Positions 1 to 6,540 of a DNA stretch of 8,230 nt are shown one piece after another. Under the pieces are notes generated by a model. That model was not told where the DNA came from. It searched no databases and saw nothing but the letters and a program-made list of their open reading frames with translations. The stretch comes from Rhodospirillaceae bacterium (GTDB taxonomy: Bacteria; Pseudomonadota; Alphaproteobacteria; Micavibrionales; Micavibrionaceae): positions 1 to 8,230 of the forward strand of contig DMIT01000067.1 of the NCBI GenBank assembly GCA_003452275.1, given 5' to 3'. The stretch's first letter is position 1. Each line of letters opens with the position of its first letter. The position numbers and the translations under genes are program-made.

Positions 1-313
1 TGGTAAAGGCCGGCGTGCGTTCAGTAGGCACATATTCCTTAAGCACCAGAACCGAAGGTAATTTCATTTCCATTCCCGGTGACCGCACCACGCGGGCATA
101 TTCCGAAATCACCACCACCGTTTCACGAAAAATGGCCTTAACAGCTTCCTGCCAAGACCATGTTGAAAGTGGATAATAACTAAGAGGACGATAATCGGCA
201 TTGAGAACCAGGGCCGGACATCTGTCCAAGGGCGTCACCGTCTCGCCGGCTATCCCCTGCTCCCCGAATGTGGGGGAAAACTGGGGAGAAAAATTGGGTG
301 TAGCAAAGTCCAC
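1..313 (-). CDS. HNH endonuclease family protein, N-terminal part (cut by the window edge)
   Basis: About 104 N-terminal residues are visible; the rest lies beyond the left edge. After a low-complexity start of about 30 residues comes a block containing PALVLNADYRPLSYYPLSTW, then a segment with EYARVVRSPGMEM, LPSVLVLKEY and RTPAFT. This is the characteristic leader of the HNH proteins common in alphaproteobacteria, which normally continues into a Cys-X2-Cys zinc knuckle and the HNH nuclease core. That catalytic part is not in the window, so nuclease activity is inferred from family only. The start is GTG at 313: a good Shine-Dalgarno (AGGAG, minus strand, 321-325) sits 7 nt upstream, and the next upstream in-frame codons reach a TGA without an ATG. 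A different-frame ORF here (250-468) has no family resemblance. The biological role of these stand-alone HNH proteins is poorly defined. Confidence 0.85.
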   Translation of the reverse strand, partial: MDFATPNFSPQFSPTFGEQGIAGETVTPLDRCPALVLNADYRPLSYYPLSTWSWQEAVKAIFRETVVVISEYARVVRSPGMEMKLPSVLVLKEYVPTERTPAFT

Positions 314-406
314 TTTCCATCTCCTGTCATAGGCGTTTCATAAACTCGGAACCTCTTGAAACCTTTTGATTTCTCTGTGATTCGGCATTTATTCTCACCT
401 AATTCT

Positions 407-435
407 ATTATAACCGATACGATACGACCAGTGTA
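407..435 (-). promoter_or_regulatory. Candidate promoter for the HNH gene
   Basis: On the minus strand a perfect TATAAT -10 hexamer (412 to 407) is preceded, after a 17-bp spacer, by TACACT (435 to 430), a weak -35. A start near 400 would leave a leader of roughly 85 nt before GTG 313. The -10 is seen directly; promoter function is inference, and the region is AT-rich enough for chance matches. Confidence 0.3.
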
Positions 436-514
436 GAAATTGCTTAATAATTCGTTGACGCATCGCAAAATATTATGTAATTATGTTGCGTTTTTAGGTT
501 ACAAAGAAACTTAA

Positions 515-530
515 TTATAAAACTTTATAA
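515..530. repeat. Perfect 7-bp inverted repeat, possible operator
   Basis: TTATAAA and TTTATAA flank a 2-bp centre (AC), giving a perfect palindrome in the divergent regulatory region. It lies about 85 bp upstream of the proposed extended -10 at 599-607. Such a short AT-only palindrome could bind a regulator or be chance in AT-rich DNA. Confidence 0.25.
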
Positions 531-598
531 GCCCTTAAGAAAAATTGCATCGCATCATGACGCATTTGAACTATTTTCCCGAGATTTTATGGTTGTCT

Positions 599-607
599 TG
601 TTATAAA
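599..607 (+). promoter_or_regulatory. Candidate extended -10 promoter for the microprotein/PBP genes
   Basis: The sequence TGTTATAAA is an extended -10 element (TG-N-TATAAA), five of six matches to TATAAT in the hexamer at 602-607. No good -35 lies 16-18 bp upstream, which extended -10 promoters can tolerate. Transcription would begin near 614, giving a leader of about 35 nt to the ATG at 649. Inference from motif only. Confidence 0.35.
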
Positions 608-648
608 TTCATTGTCATGCAATTCACCGTCTTTCAAAGAGCTGGATA

Positions 649-783
649 ATGTCGAGCCCCGTTAGAAAAATTTTACTGATCCTGCTGGTCATGATTTGCA
701 GTTATCTGGTGTTGATGCTGATTATTCACCATAGCAAGATTCTGGCAGAAACCGATTCTGCGGCCACCGCCAACTATATGTAA
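649..783 (+). CDS. Predicted single-span membrane microprotein, 44 residues
   Basis: The ORF reads MSSPVRKILLILLVMICSYL and continues to a TAA at 781-783. A basic N-terminus (Arg6, Lys7) is followed by one hydrophobic segment (about residues 8-26), then two His, a Lys and a short polar tail ending ...ATANYM. The positive-inside pattern predicts the N-terminus in the cytoplasm and about 18 residues in the periplasm. The Shine-Dalgarno is weak (AAAGAG about 10 nt upstream). An extended -10 lies 42 bp before the start. The gene is followed after 91 bp by the PBP1A-family gene on the same strand, so co-transcription is plausible. I do not recognise a family. The composition, far from that of neighbouring random AT-rich DNA, supports it being real, but conservation would have to confirm it. 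Confidence 0.5.
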   Translation: MSSPVRKILLILLVMICSYLVLMLIIHHSKILAETDSAATANYM

Positions 784-874
784 AAACGATTTTCAAAACT
801 CCTCCTGACCGTAAAGCCATGTTCTCTATCATTCCGCTGGTATTCCCTGTTTAATTTTGCTAAATGGCTGGGTT

Positions 875-2881
875 ATGCCGCGTTATCGTTATCAGAAAGA
901 ATCTACTTCTTCGTCCCTTTTGGCCCGTTTGGTGAAATGGTGCTTTGTGCTGGGACTTTGGGCTGCCCTTGTGGTCGGGGGCATTCTGGCGTGGTATGCG
1001 CGCGAATTGCCGGATATTATCGACAATCCGAAATTCGAACGCAAAGCCTCTATCACGGTACTGGCGAATGACGATTCGGTGATTGCGCGTTACGGCGACA
1101 TCAAGGGCAATAATGTTTCCGCCAATCATATTCCCAAAAATCTGGCGAATGCGATTCTGGCGACCGAAGACCGCCGTTTTTATTATCATTTTGGCCTTGA
1201 CCCGATTGGGCTGGTGCGTGCAGTCATTGTCAATTTTACGCATAAAGGCGTCGTACAAGGCGGTTCCACCATTACCCAGCAATTGGCCAAAAATCTATTC
1301 CTGTCACAGGAACGGACATTCAAACGCAAATTGCAGGAAGCCATGCTGGCGGTATGGCTGGAACATAAACTGACCAAAGATGAAATTCTGGCATCTTACA
1401 TGAACCGCGTGTATCTAGGGGCCGGAACATACGGGGTGGAAGCCGCATCGCGCGTGTACTTCCAGAAACCCGTCTCCGATCTGAATCTGCAACAGGCCGC
1501 TATTCTGGCCGGATTGCTGAAGGCTCCGTCCCGTTATTCCCCGCTATCCAACCCTGCCGAATCCGAAAAACGTGCCAAGGTGGTTCTAAGCGCGATGGTG
1601 GACGCAGGCTATATCTCTTCCAAAGAAGCTGCGCGTGCATCCCAAATCAAACTGGATAGAAAAGTCGTCTCTGCCGTCGGACAATCCAGCCATTATTTCT
1701 CTGACTGGGTGGTGGATAGTCTGGACAATGTCATCGGCATCCCCAAAGAAGATATTATCGTCAAGACAACCATGGACCCGCAGGTTCAGGAATCCACCGC
1801 CAATATTCTGAAAACCGAAGTTGAAACCAACGGCAAAAAATTCAATGTCAGTCAGGCCGCCTCCATCGTCTTACGTCCGGATGGCAGCATCGTCGCCTTG
1901 GTCGGTGGCGTGGATTATAATAAAAGCGAATATAACCGCGTGACCCAAGGCTTGCGCCAGCCGGGTTCGTCGTTCAAACCTTTCGTCTATCTGGCGGCGA
2001 TTGAACAAGGCGCGAATGAATATACCCCTGTTCTGGACGCACCGATTAAAATCGGCAAATATGCCCCACAAAATTTTGGGGGGAAATATTACGGTGACAT
2101 TACATTGATCGATGCGCTGACTCTCTCGCTCAATACAGTATCTGTGCGCATTGCGCAGGCAGTCGGGGTTGATAACGTGATTAATGTGGCCCGTCGTGCC
2201 GGTATTACCGCCGATCTGGAACCCAATCTGTCGCTGGCCCTCGGCAGTTCCGAAGTACCGATGCCCGAAATGGCACAGGCTTATGCCACCCTTAATAACG
2301 GGGGCTATGCGGTTCAGGCCTATGGCATTCAGACCATTAAAACCGCGACCGGCAAAACCCTGTTCGAACATAAACAGGAACCGTCCCCCCGCGTTTTCCG
2401 CGATACCGACATTCAGGTTCTGACCAATATGATGATGAGTGTCGTGCAGAACGGAACCGGTCAGGGCGCACGATCCCCGTTCTTTGTCGCCGGAAAAACG
2501 GGGACGACCCAAGATCACCGTGACGCATGGTTCGATGGTTTTTCACGCGATTATATCGCGGTGGTATGGTTCGGAAATGATAATAACAGTTCCATGAAAT
2601 CATCGATGACCGGCGGCGCCGTTCCCGCTCGCGCATGGAAACAAATTATCACCGCCGCCAAAACCGACCCGACACCATCCCCCTATCAATTGATGAAAGG
2701 TGAAAGCCAGATTGAAAATGATTTCTCCAATCTGCTCGGCAACCTGATGGCTGAACCATTACCAAAACTGAACGAAGATGGCACACAGCCTCCACGCACA
2801 GGCTATGGCCTTACCCCCGTCCCCACCTTTACCCCTGACAAACCGGGAGATAAGGTCGGATATAAACGTCTCAACGATTAA
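875..2881 (+). CDS. Class A penicillin-binding protein, PBP1A family (bifunctional transglycosylase/transpeptidase)
   Basis: This 668-residue inner-membrane enzyme polymerises lipid II into glycan strands and cross-links the peptides in the periplasm. A short cytoplasmic N-terminus is followed by one membrane anchor (about residues 20-41). The family 51 glycosyltransferase domain shows ATEDRRFYYH with catalytic Glu98, GGSTITQQLAKN (129-140) and RKLQEAMLAVWLE with the second key Glu155. The transpeptidase domain shows the SxxK motif in PGSSFKPF (nucleophile Ser365, Lys368), SLN (418-420) and KTG (541-543), so all catalytic motifs are intact. The tail is proline-rich. It is shorter than gammaproteobacterial PBP1A (about 850 residues), with only about 80 residues between the two domains, so a large inserted OB/ODD-type domain appears absent. 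ATG 875 is preferred over the in-frame TTG 857; neither has a strong ribosome-binding site. The stop overlaps the convergent exporter gene's stop. Assignment to a specific paralogue such as mrcA is not certain. Confidence 0.96.
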   Translation: MPRYRYQKESTSSSLLARLVKWCFVLGLWAALVVGGILAWYARELPDIIDNPKFERKASITVLANDDSVIARYGDIKGNNVSANHIPKNLANAILATEDRRFYYHFGLDPIGLVRAVIVNFTHKGVVQGGSTITQQLAKNLFLSQERTFKRKLQEAMLAVWLEHKLTKDEILASYMNRVYLGAGTYGVEAASRVYFQKPVSDLNLQQAAILAGLLKAPSRYSPLSNPAESEKRAKVVLSAMVDAGYISSKEAARASQIKLDRKVVSAVGQSSHYFSDWVVDSLDNVIGIPKEDIIVKTTMDPQVQESTANILKTEVETNGKKFNVSQAASIVLRPDGSIVALVGGVDYNKSEYNRVTQGLRQPGSSFKPFVYLAAIEQGANEYTPVLDAPIKIGKYAPQNFGGKYYGDITLIDALTLSLNTVSVRIAQAVGVDNVINVARRAGITADLEPNLSLALGSSEVPMPEMAQAYATLNNGGYAVQAYGIQTIKTATGKTLFEHKQEPSPRVFRDTDIQVLTNMMMSVVQNGTGQGARSPFFVAGKTGTTQDHRDAWFDGFSRDYIAVVWFGNDNNSSMKSSMTGGAVPARAWKQIITAAKTDPTPSPYQLMKGESQIENDFSNLLGNLMAEPLPKLNEDGTQPPRTGYGLTPVPTFTPDKPGDKVGYKRLND

Positions 2882-3498
2882 GAGAACAACAGAACCATCA
2901 ATCCGACAATGACAAGAATAATTCCTGCCATACGGTCAAGCCATAATACGGCCTTTGGATTGTTCAACCAATTTCCGGCAATCGTCACAAGCCCTGCATA
3001 AAAGCAAAGCGTTGCAATAAACGTGATAACAATCAGGATTGCCGCCAATAACATGTCCGTTAGTCCTGCCGTTTTTAAATCAATAAAGGCCGGCAGAAAA
3101 CTGACGAAGAATAAAAGGTCTTTGGGATTCCCTGCCGTCAGCAAAAAGCCGCTCACCACCAGTTTCCACTTTCCTTCTGTTTCAACTGTCTGAATATGTT
3201 TGACGGATGACGGGGAAAGGAGTGTCTTCCCTCCCAAATAAATCAGATACGCGCCACCCAGCCATTTTAAAATCAGGAAATATATCTCGTGCTGCGCAAC
3301 AAGAAACGCAAAGCCTCCCATTGCAATCATGGCGAATATCAAATCGCCCAGAACAATTCCCATGATAAAGAATAAGGTGATCCGAAAAGGATGCGACAGC
3401 GAACGAGCAACAGTTGCAAAAACTGCCGGGCCAGGTGATAAGCCCAAGATAGCAGTTGCGATCACTAAGCCAATTGCTTGTTCAAACGTAAATACCAT
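2878..3498 (-). CDS. LysE/RhtB-family amino-acid exporter
   Basis: This 206-residue integral membrane protein has the size and pattern of the LysE superfamily, whose members export amino acids or their analogues by proton exchange. Family marks are the N-terminal LGLSPGPAVF (18-27) in the first helix, GGAYLIYLGGKTL (81-93) ending the third helix, and the GNPKD motif (123-127) opening the second half. About six hydrophobic segments are visible: 5-30, 41-66, 73-90, 113-135, 147-175 and 188-205. The substrate cannot be told from sequence. It starts 20 bp after the stop of the 143-residue gene on the same strand and has only a weak, distant GGG as ribosome-binding site, so translation is probably coupled to that gene. 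Its TAA shares the bases TTAA (2878-2881) with the convergent PBP stop codon. Confidence 0.93.
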   Translation of the reverse strand: MVFTFEQAIGLVIATAILGLSPGPAVFATVARSLSHPFRITLFFIMGIVLGDLIFAMIAMGGFAFLVAQHEIYFLILKWLGGAYLIYLGGKTLLSPSSVKHIQTVETEGKWKLVVSGFLLTAGNPKDLLFFVSFLPAFIDLKTAGLTDMLLAAILIVITFIATLCFYAGLVTIAGNWLNNPKAVLWLDRMAGIILVIVGLMVLLFS

Positions 3499-3518
3499 AG
3501 ACAGTATTTACCCTGCAT

Positions 3519-3950
3519 CTAGCCATAAGTAAATATGCCCTCCACCAATGACGGATAACCTCGATTGAATGCCGCGAATTTATCTTCACGGATGGCCTGC
3601 CAGTGGTGGCGCAGTTCGCGTAAGGCGAAACTGCCATAATTCAAATCATGAATCTCGCGCAGGGAAATTTTATCGACTACTTCCAGATACACTTCCGGAA
3701 AGGCCATGCGGGGAGCGCGTAGCCCCAGATCGACCAGAATTTTGGTGATATGTTCGTCCGGCATATCCATCATATCCGCAACGTATTGTATGGCTGTCAA
3801 AACACCAATGTCATGACGAGAGACAGGCACCTGCCGTAAATAACGCATAAATCTGACATACACATCCATCTCGAATTCCGCTTTCACATCCATCGGCGGA
3901 AGTGGAAGAAGAATATGTGAGCCCTCAAAATTACAATCAACTTTTTTCAT
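3519..3950 (-). CDS. Uncharacterised 143-residue protein
   Basis: I do not recognise this protein. It has no signal peptide or membrane segment, so it is probably cytoplasmic. The first 25 residues contain LLPLPPMD; the remainder is rich in charged residues and looks mostly helical, with RFMRYLRQVPVSRHDIGV (33-50), a stretch TAIQYVADMMDMPDEHIT (52-69) that could form a helix-turn-helix-like pair, then HDLNYGSFALRELRHHWQAI (101-120) and a Gly-ending tail. No catalytic motif is evident. The single Cys is Cys6. The start is well supported by a near-perfect Shine-Dalgarno AGGAGGT 6 nt upstream, the best in the window. It is the first gene of a probable two-gene unit with the LysE-type exporter 20 bp downstream, so a link to export or its control is possible but unproven. 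It diverges from the YejA-like gene. Confidence 0.8.
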   Translation of the reverse strand: MKKVDCNFEGSHILLPLPPMDVKAEFEMDVYVRFMRYLRQVPVSRHDIGVLTAIQYVADMMDMPDEHITKILVDLGLRAPRMAFPEVYLEVVDKISLREIHDLNYGSFALRELRHHWQAIREDKFAAFNRGYPSLVEGIFTYG

Positions 3951-3956
3951 TTATAA

Positions 3957-3963
3957 ACCTCCT
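3957..3963 (-). promoter_or_regulatory. Strong Shine-Dalgarno of the 143-residue gene
   Basis: Minus-strand AGGAGGT lies 6 nt before the ATG at 3950, matching the 16S rRNA anti-SD fully. It fixes the start codon and predicts efficient translation, in contrast to the weak sites of most neighbours. Confidence 0.8.
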
Positions 3964-4010
3964 AGGGTCTTACCTCCACCATTCAGGATTCTTGTTAAAG
4001 GAGTCTTAAA

Positions 4011-4037
4011 ATGGACAAAGATTTTTCCAAAGTATAA
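4011..4037 (+). CDS. Possible 8-residue leader peptide upstream of the binding-protein gene
   Basis: ATG at 4011 opens the short frame MDKDFSKV, closed by TAA. It is preceded by AAGGAG (3998-4003) at an ideal 7-nt spacing, a better ribosome-binding site than that of the large downstream gene. It could be a leader peptide, the relic of a lost gene start, or chance. It lies in the divergent region between the 143-residue gene and the YejA-like gene; no attenuator hairpin was identified after it. Confidence 0.25.
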   Translation: MDKDFSKV

Positions 4038-4117
4038 CTTATATTGTGGATAACTTTTAAATCTCGTCCGCTCATTTTAGATTGGATGCAAGGGATGCCT
4101 CTGCTAATCTGCCGTTT

Positions 4118-5935
4118 ATGATTTCTGTAGCAAAATATTTTCATGTCTCTCTCGCTTTCATCGCTCTGTCTGCAGCTCCGGCTTTGGCAGCCGATCGTAT
4201 GCATGGACTTGCGATGGTCGGCACACCATCCATGCCGGATGGCTTTACGCATTTTAACTACACCAATCCGGAGGCCCCCAAAGGCGGCACATTCCGTCAG
4301 GCTATTCTCGGTAATTTCGATACGCTTAATCCGTTTGGATTAAAGGGGACAGCGGCGCAAAGTTTGAATCTGGTTTATGACCGTTTAATGATGCGGTCAT
4401 GGGATGAACCTTTTACCCTCTATCCGCTGATTGCCGAATCGGTTGATGTTCCGGACGACCGCTCCTCCATCACCTTTCATCTGAACCCAAAAGCAAAGTT
4501 TCAGGACGGGTCGCCTATTCTGGCCGATGATGTTTTATTCTCTTTCAAAATTTTAAAAGAGAATGGTCGCCCCAATATGCGCAACACTTATAAAATGGTC
4601 TCCACCGTGACCAAACTGGATGACCACAATATCAAATTCACCTTGTCCGAAGACCGCAGCAAGGAAACAGTGATGATTCTGGCGATGATGCCGGTGCTAT
4701 CCGAAAAATGGTGGTCGAAACAAGACCTGAATAAGACCATCCTAACACCCCCGAATTCCACCGGCCCCTATAAAATTACCACCGTTGATGTCGGGCGCCG
4801 TATCGTCATGGAACGCAACCCTGATTATTGGGCAAAAGATTTACCGGTTGCCAAAGGGCAATATAATTTTGACCGCATCATTTTTAATTACTTTAAAAAT
4901 CAAACCAGCGCCTTTGAAAGTTTCAAAACCGGCGATACCGATATATGGATAGACACCAGCCCGTCCCATTGGGCGAATGCCTATGACTTCCCCGCTGCAA
5001 AGAACGGCAATATCATCCGCGAAGAAATCGCCCACCACCGTGTTGAAAAAATGTGGGGCTTTATTTTTAATTCCAGCCGCCCACCCTTCGATGACCGCAA
5101 TGTGCGCAAAGCATTGTCGCTTGCCCTTGATTACGACTGGATCAACAAGAATATCTTTTACGGCCAATATAAAATCCTGAACAGTTTCTTCCCCAATTCC
5201 TATCTGGCGGCGACAGGAATGCCCGATGTCGATGAACTGGCCTATCTGACACCCTATCAGGATAAACTCTCCGCCGATGCTTTCGGTGCGGCATGGGGGC
5301 CCCCTGTGACGGGGAACCAGTCGGCTATCCGCACCAACCGTCTGGCGGCAGACCGTTTATTATCCGCCGCAGGCTGGGTCATTCAAAATGGCATCCGCGT
5401 GAATGCAAAGACCAAGGAACCGCTTGATTTTGAAATCATGATCGGATCGGCAGAGGAAGAAAAACTGGCCTTGGCCTTTAAACGCTCCCTTTCCCAATTA
5501 GGGATCACTGTCAAATTACGCGTATTGGATGCGGCGGCGTTTCAATCGCGCCTCAGCGACTATGATTACGACATGGTGCTGTATAACTGGCAAAACACCC
5601 TCTCCCCGGGGACAGAGCAAGCCGTCTATTGGGGATGCGCCGCTGCCGCCCAGAAAGGCCGTTTCAATTATGCCCGCATCTGTAACCCCGCCATCGACCA
5701 CCTGATCTCCCGTATTCCGAATTCCAGAACGATGGATGAAATGACCTCCGCAGTGCGCGCCCTTGACCGGATTTTAATGTCAGAACACTACGTCATCCCG
5801 TTATTTTACACAGGACACGACTTTGTGGCTTCGTGGTCAAAGATTTCCCACCCTGCAAAAGCATCCCTCTACGGAAATATCATGGAAAGCTGGTGGTCTG
5901 CTGCCCAAACCCCAAAATCTGTAAATCGGGATTGA
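4118..5935 (+). CDS. YejA-like periplasmic oligopeptide-binding protein (SBP family 5)
   Basis: The product is a 605-residue secreted substrate-binding protein for an ABC importer of peptides or peptide-like compounds. Residues 1-24 form a signal peptide, with likely cleavage after APALA before Asp26; there is no lipobox. Matches to the YejA branch include HGLAMVGTP near the mature N-terminus, FNYTNPEAPKGGTFR (46-60), FDTLNPF (67-73), the SBP_bac_5 motifs STGPYKI (214-220) and NPDYW (234-238), and a block DDRNVRKALSLALDYDWINK (325-344) followed by IFYGQY. Length agrees with E. coli YejA (about 600 residues), which serves the YejABEF transporter. ATG 4118 is chosen because it opens the signal peptide directly; the in-frame TTG 4082 would add 12 non-signal-like residues. 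No Shine-Dalgarno is evident at 4118. No permease or ATPase gene is adjacent: the next gene encodes a lipoprotein. The actual ligand is unknown. Confidence 0.93.
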   Translation: MISVAKYFHVSLAFIALSAAPALAADRMHGLAMVGTPSMPDGFTHFNYTNPEAPKGGTFRQAILGNFDTLNPFGLKGTAAQSLNLVYDRLMMRSWDEPFTLYPLIAESVDVPDDRSSITFHLNPKAKFQDGSPILADDVLFSFKILKENGRPNMRNTYKMVSTVTKLDDHNIKFTLSEDRSKETVMILAMMPVLSEKWWSKQDLNKTILTPPNSTGPYKITTVDVGRRIVMERNPDYWAKDLPVAKGQYNFDRIIFNYFKNQTSAFESFKTGDTDIWIDTSPSHWANAYDFPAAKNGNIIREEIAHHRVEKMWGFIFNSSRPPFDDRNVRKALSLALDYDWINKNIFYGQYKILNSFFPNSYLAATGMPDVDELAYLTPYQDKLSADAFGAAWGPPVTGNQSAIRTNRLAADRLLSAAGWVIQNGIRVNAKTKEPLDFEIMIGSAEEEKLALAFKRSLSQLGITVKLRVLDAAAFQSRLSDYDYDMVLYNWQNTLSPGTEQAVYWGCAAAAQKGRFNYARICNPAIDHLISRIPNSRTMDEMTSAVRALDRILMSEHYVIPLFYTGHDFVASWSKISHPAKASLYGNIMESWWSAAQTPKSVNRD

Positions 5936-5960
5936 GGAAAAGAAAAAACCCTGTTATCCT
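5932..5960 (+). promoter_or_regulatory. Candidate promoter for the lipoprotein gene
   Basis: TTGAGG (5932-5937) and TATCCT (5955-5960) are 17 bp apart, and TG one base before the -10 makes it an extended type. The -35 overlaps the end of the YejA-like gene. A start near 5967 would give about 35 nt of leader. Four of six matches in each hexamer; inference only. The lipoprotein gene could also be read through from the upstream gene, as no terminator is seen in the 66-bp gap. Confidence 0.35.
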
Positions 5961-6001
5961 GTCCCTGCTTAATTTTCAATCTGTCAAATCAGGTCTTTGT
6001 A

Positions 6002-6520
6002 ATGAAACATACATCCTTACTTTTGTTGTCGGCTTTCTCCGTTCTCTCCCTTGCGGCCTGTACGGATATGAACAAAGAACTGGATGAAAATGCCCGTTAC
6101 TGGCAACGCAAAGACACGACGGATGCCATCTATCAACAAGGGCCCAAAGCCCAACAAATGCTGTTTCAGGACATTGCCAACTGCACAGCGACCATTAACG
6201 AACTGCAAAGACTGGGCGCAATCCGCGAGGCGGTTCCTCCTGAAACATTCGACAATAATGGCAACGTGATTAACCCCGATACCCCTGATGGGCGCCTTGC
6301 CAATTGGGATAGCCCGAAACGGAACGGCTATATGCGCACAGAATATTACGATTATACAGACTTCGAAGGCTGTATGGATAATAAAGGCTGGGAACGCACC
6401 AAATACAACAACTATAAAATGGTTGACCGCGCCCGCGATACCTATATCGACACAATCGGCGTAGAGAGATACCGCTCAACCATGCTCTCCAAAACCAAAA
6501 GTCGCGAATATAATCAATAA
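6002..6520 (+). CDS. Small uncharacterised lipoprotein with a cysteine pair
   Basis: This 172-residue protein begins with a classic lipoprotein signal: Lys2, a hydrophobic core, and the lipobox LAAC with lipidated Cys20. Thr21-Asp22 follow; Asp at +3 rather than +2 does not give the usual inner-membrane retention signal, so the outer membrane is the likely destination (inference). The mature part is polar and rich in Asn, Asp and Tyr. Two further cysteines, Cys61 (in DIANCTATI) and Cys124 (in FEGCMDNKGWER), are the only others and could form a disulfide in the periplasm. The CMDNKGW element resembles a signature I associate with small lipoproteins of Gram-negative bacteria, but I cannot name a function. 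The start at 6002 is fixed by the signal peptide; a weak AGG lies about 10 nt upstream. The gene follows the YejA-like gene by 66 bp and converges on the glycosyltransferase gene, leaving only 8 bp between stops. Confidence 0.85.
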   Translation: MKHTSLLLLSAFSVLSLAACTDMNKELDENARYWQRKDTTDAIYQQGPKAQQMLFQDIANCTATINELQRLGAIREAVPPETFDNNGNVINPDTPDGRLANWDSPKRNGYMRTEYYDYTDFEGCMDNKGWERTKYNNYKMVDRARDTYIDTIGVERYRSTMLSKTKSREYNQ

Positions 6521-6540
6521 GCCCCCTTCTACGGGTGCTT
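6519..6540. terminator. Possible shared hairpin terminator between convergent genes
   Basis: AAGCCCCC and GGGTGCTT can pair as an 8-bp stem with one mismatch around a 6-nt loop (TTCTAC). The element spans the 8-bp gap between the lipoprotein stop and the glycosyltransferase stop, so it could act in both directions. Neither side has a clean T run: the minus-strand exit is TTATTGATTATATT, moderately T-rich, and the plus-strand exit is not. It may therefore mainly serve the leftward gene. Confidence 0.35.

Larger units (their letters stand above)
314..648. other. AT-rich divergent intergenic region without a convincing gene
   Basis: This 335-bp stretch separates the leftward HNH gene from the rightward microprotein gene. 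No coding frame with family resemblance is present. It holds the HNH ribosome-binding site (321-325), a TATAAT on the minus strand (412-407), TTGACG (455-460), two copies each of GACGCAT (457-463, 559-565) and GCATCGCA (460-467, 547-554), a perfect AT-rich inverted repeat (515-530) and an extended -10 element (599-607). Together these suggest a two-way regulatory region, but no specific regulator can be named. Confidence 0.6.

Noticed and set aside
444..458. CtrA-like site TTAA-N7-TTGA
   Set aside because: The second half-site is TTGA rather than TTAA, and one imperfect match in AT-rich DNA is expected by chance.
250..468. 72-codon minus-strand frame overlapping the HNH start region
   Set aside because: It covers the HNH gene's ribosome-binding site and N-terminus in another frame and ends in low-complexity Pro/Ser residues. 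The HNH frame has clear family motifs and its own Shine-Dalgarno.
722..832. 36-codon minus-strand ORF antisense to the microprotein, with GGAGGAG within it
   Set aside because: The purine run is inside the frame rather than before its ATG, and the peptide has no membrane or domain character. The plus-strand microprotein explains the region better.
857..874. TTG start for the PBP gene, six codons upstream of ATG 875
   Set aside because: No ribosome-binding site precedes it, and ATG 875 gives a normal short basic cytoplasmic tail before the membrane anchor.
2064..2083. Near-palindrome CCCCACAAAATTTTGGGGGG inside the PBP gene
   Set aside because: It has no loop, lies mid-gene, and encodes ordinary residues (around APQNFGG) in the transpeptidase domain. 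It is probably chance.
1871..2518. 215-codon open frame on the minus strand inside the PBP gene
   Set aside because: It lies wholly antisense to a gene with every catalytic motif intact. Its product is an uneven mix of His, Arg, Gly and Ile with no recognisable domain, and it looks like a codon-bias shadow.
4082..4117. TTG start for the YejA-like gene
   Set aside because: It would put 12 mixed polar residues before the signal peptide. ATG 4118 starts directly at a standard signal sequence.
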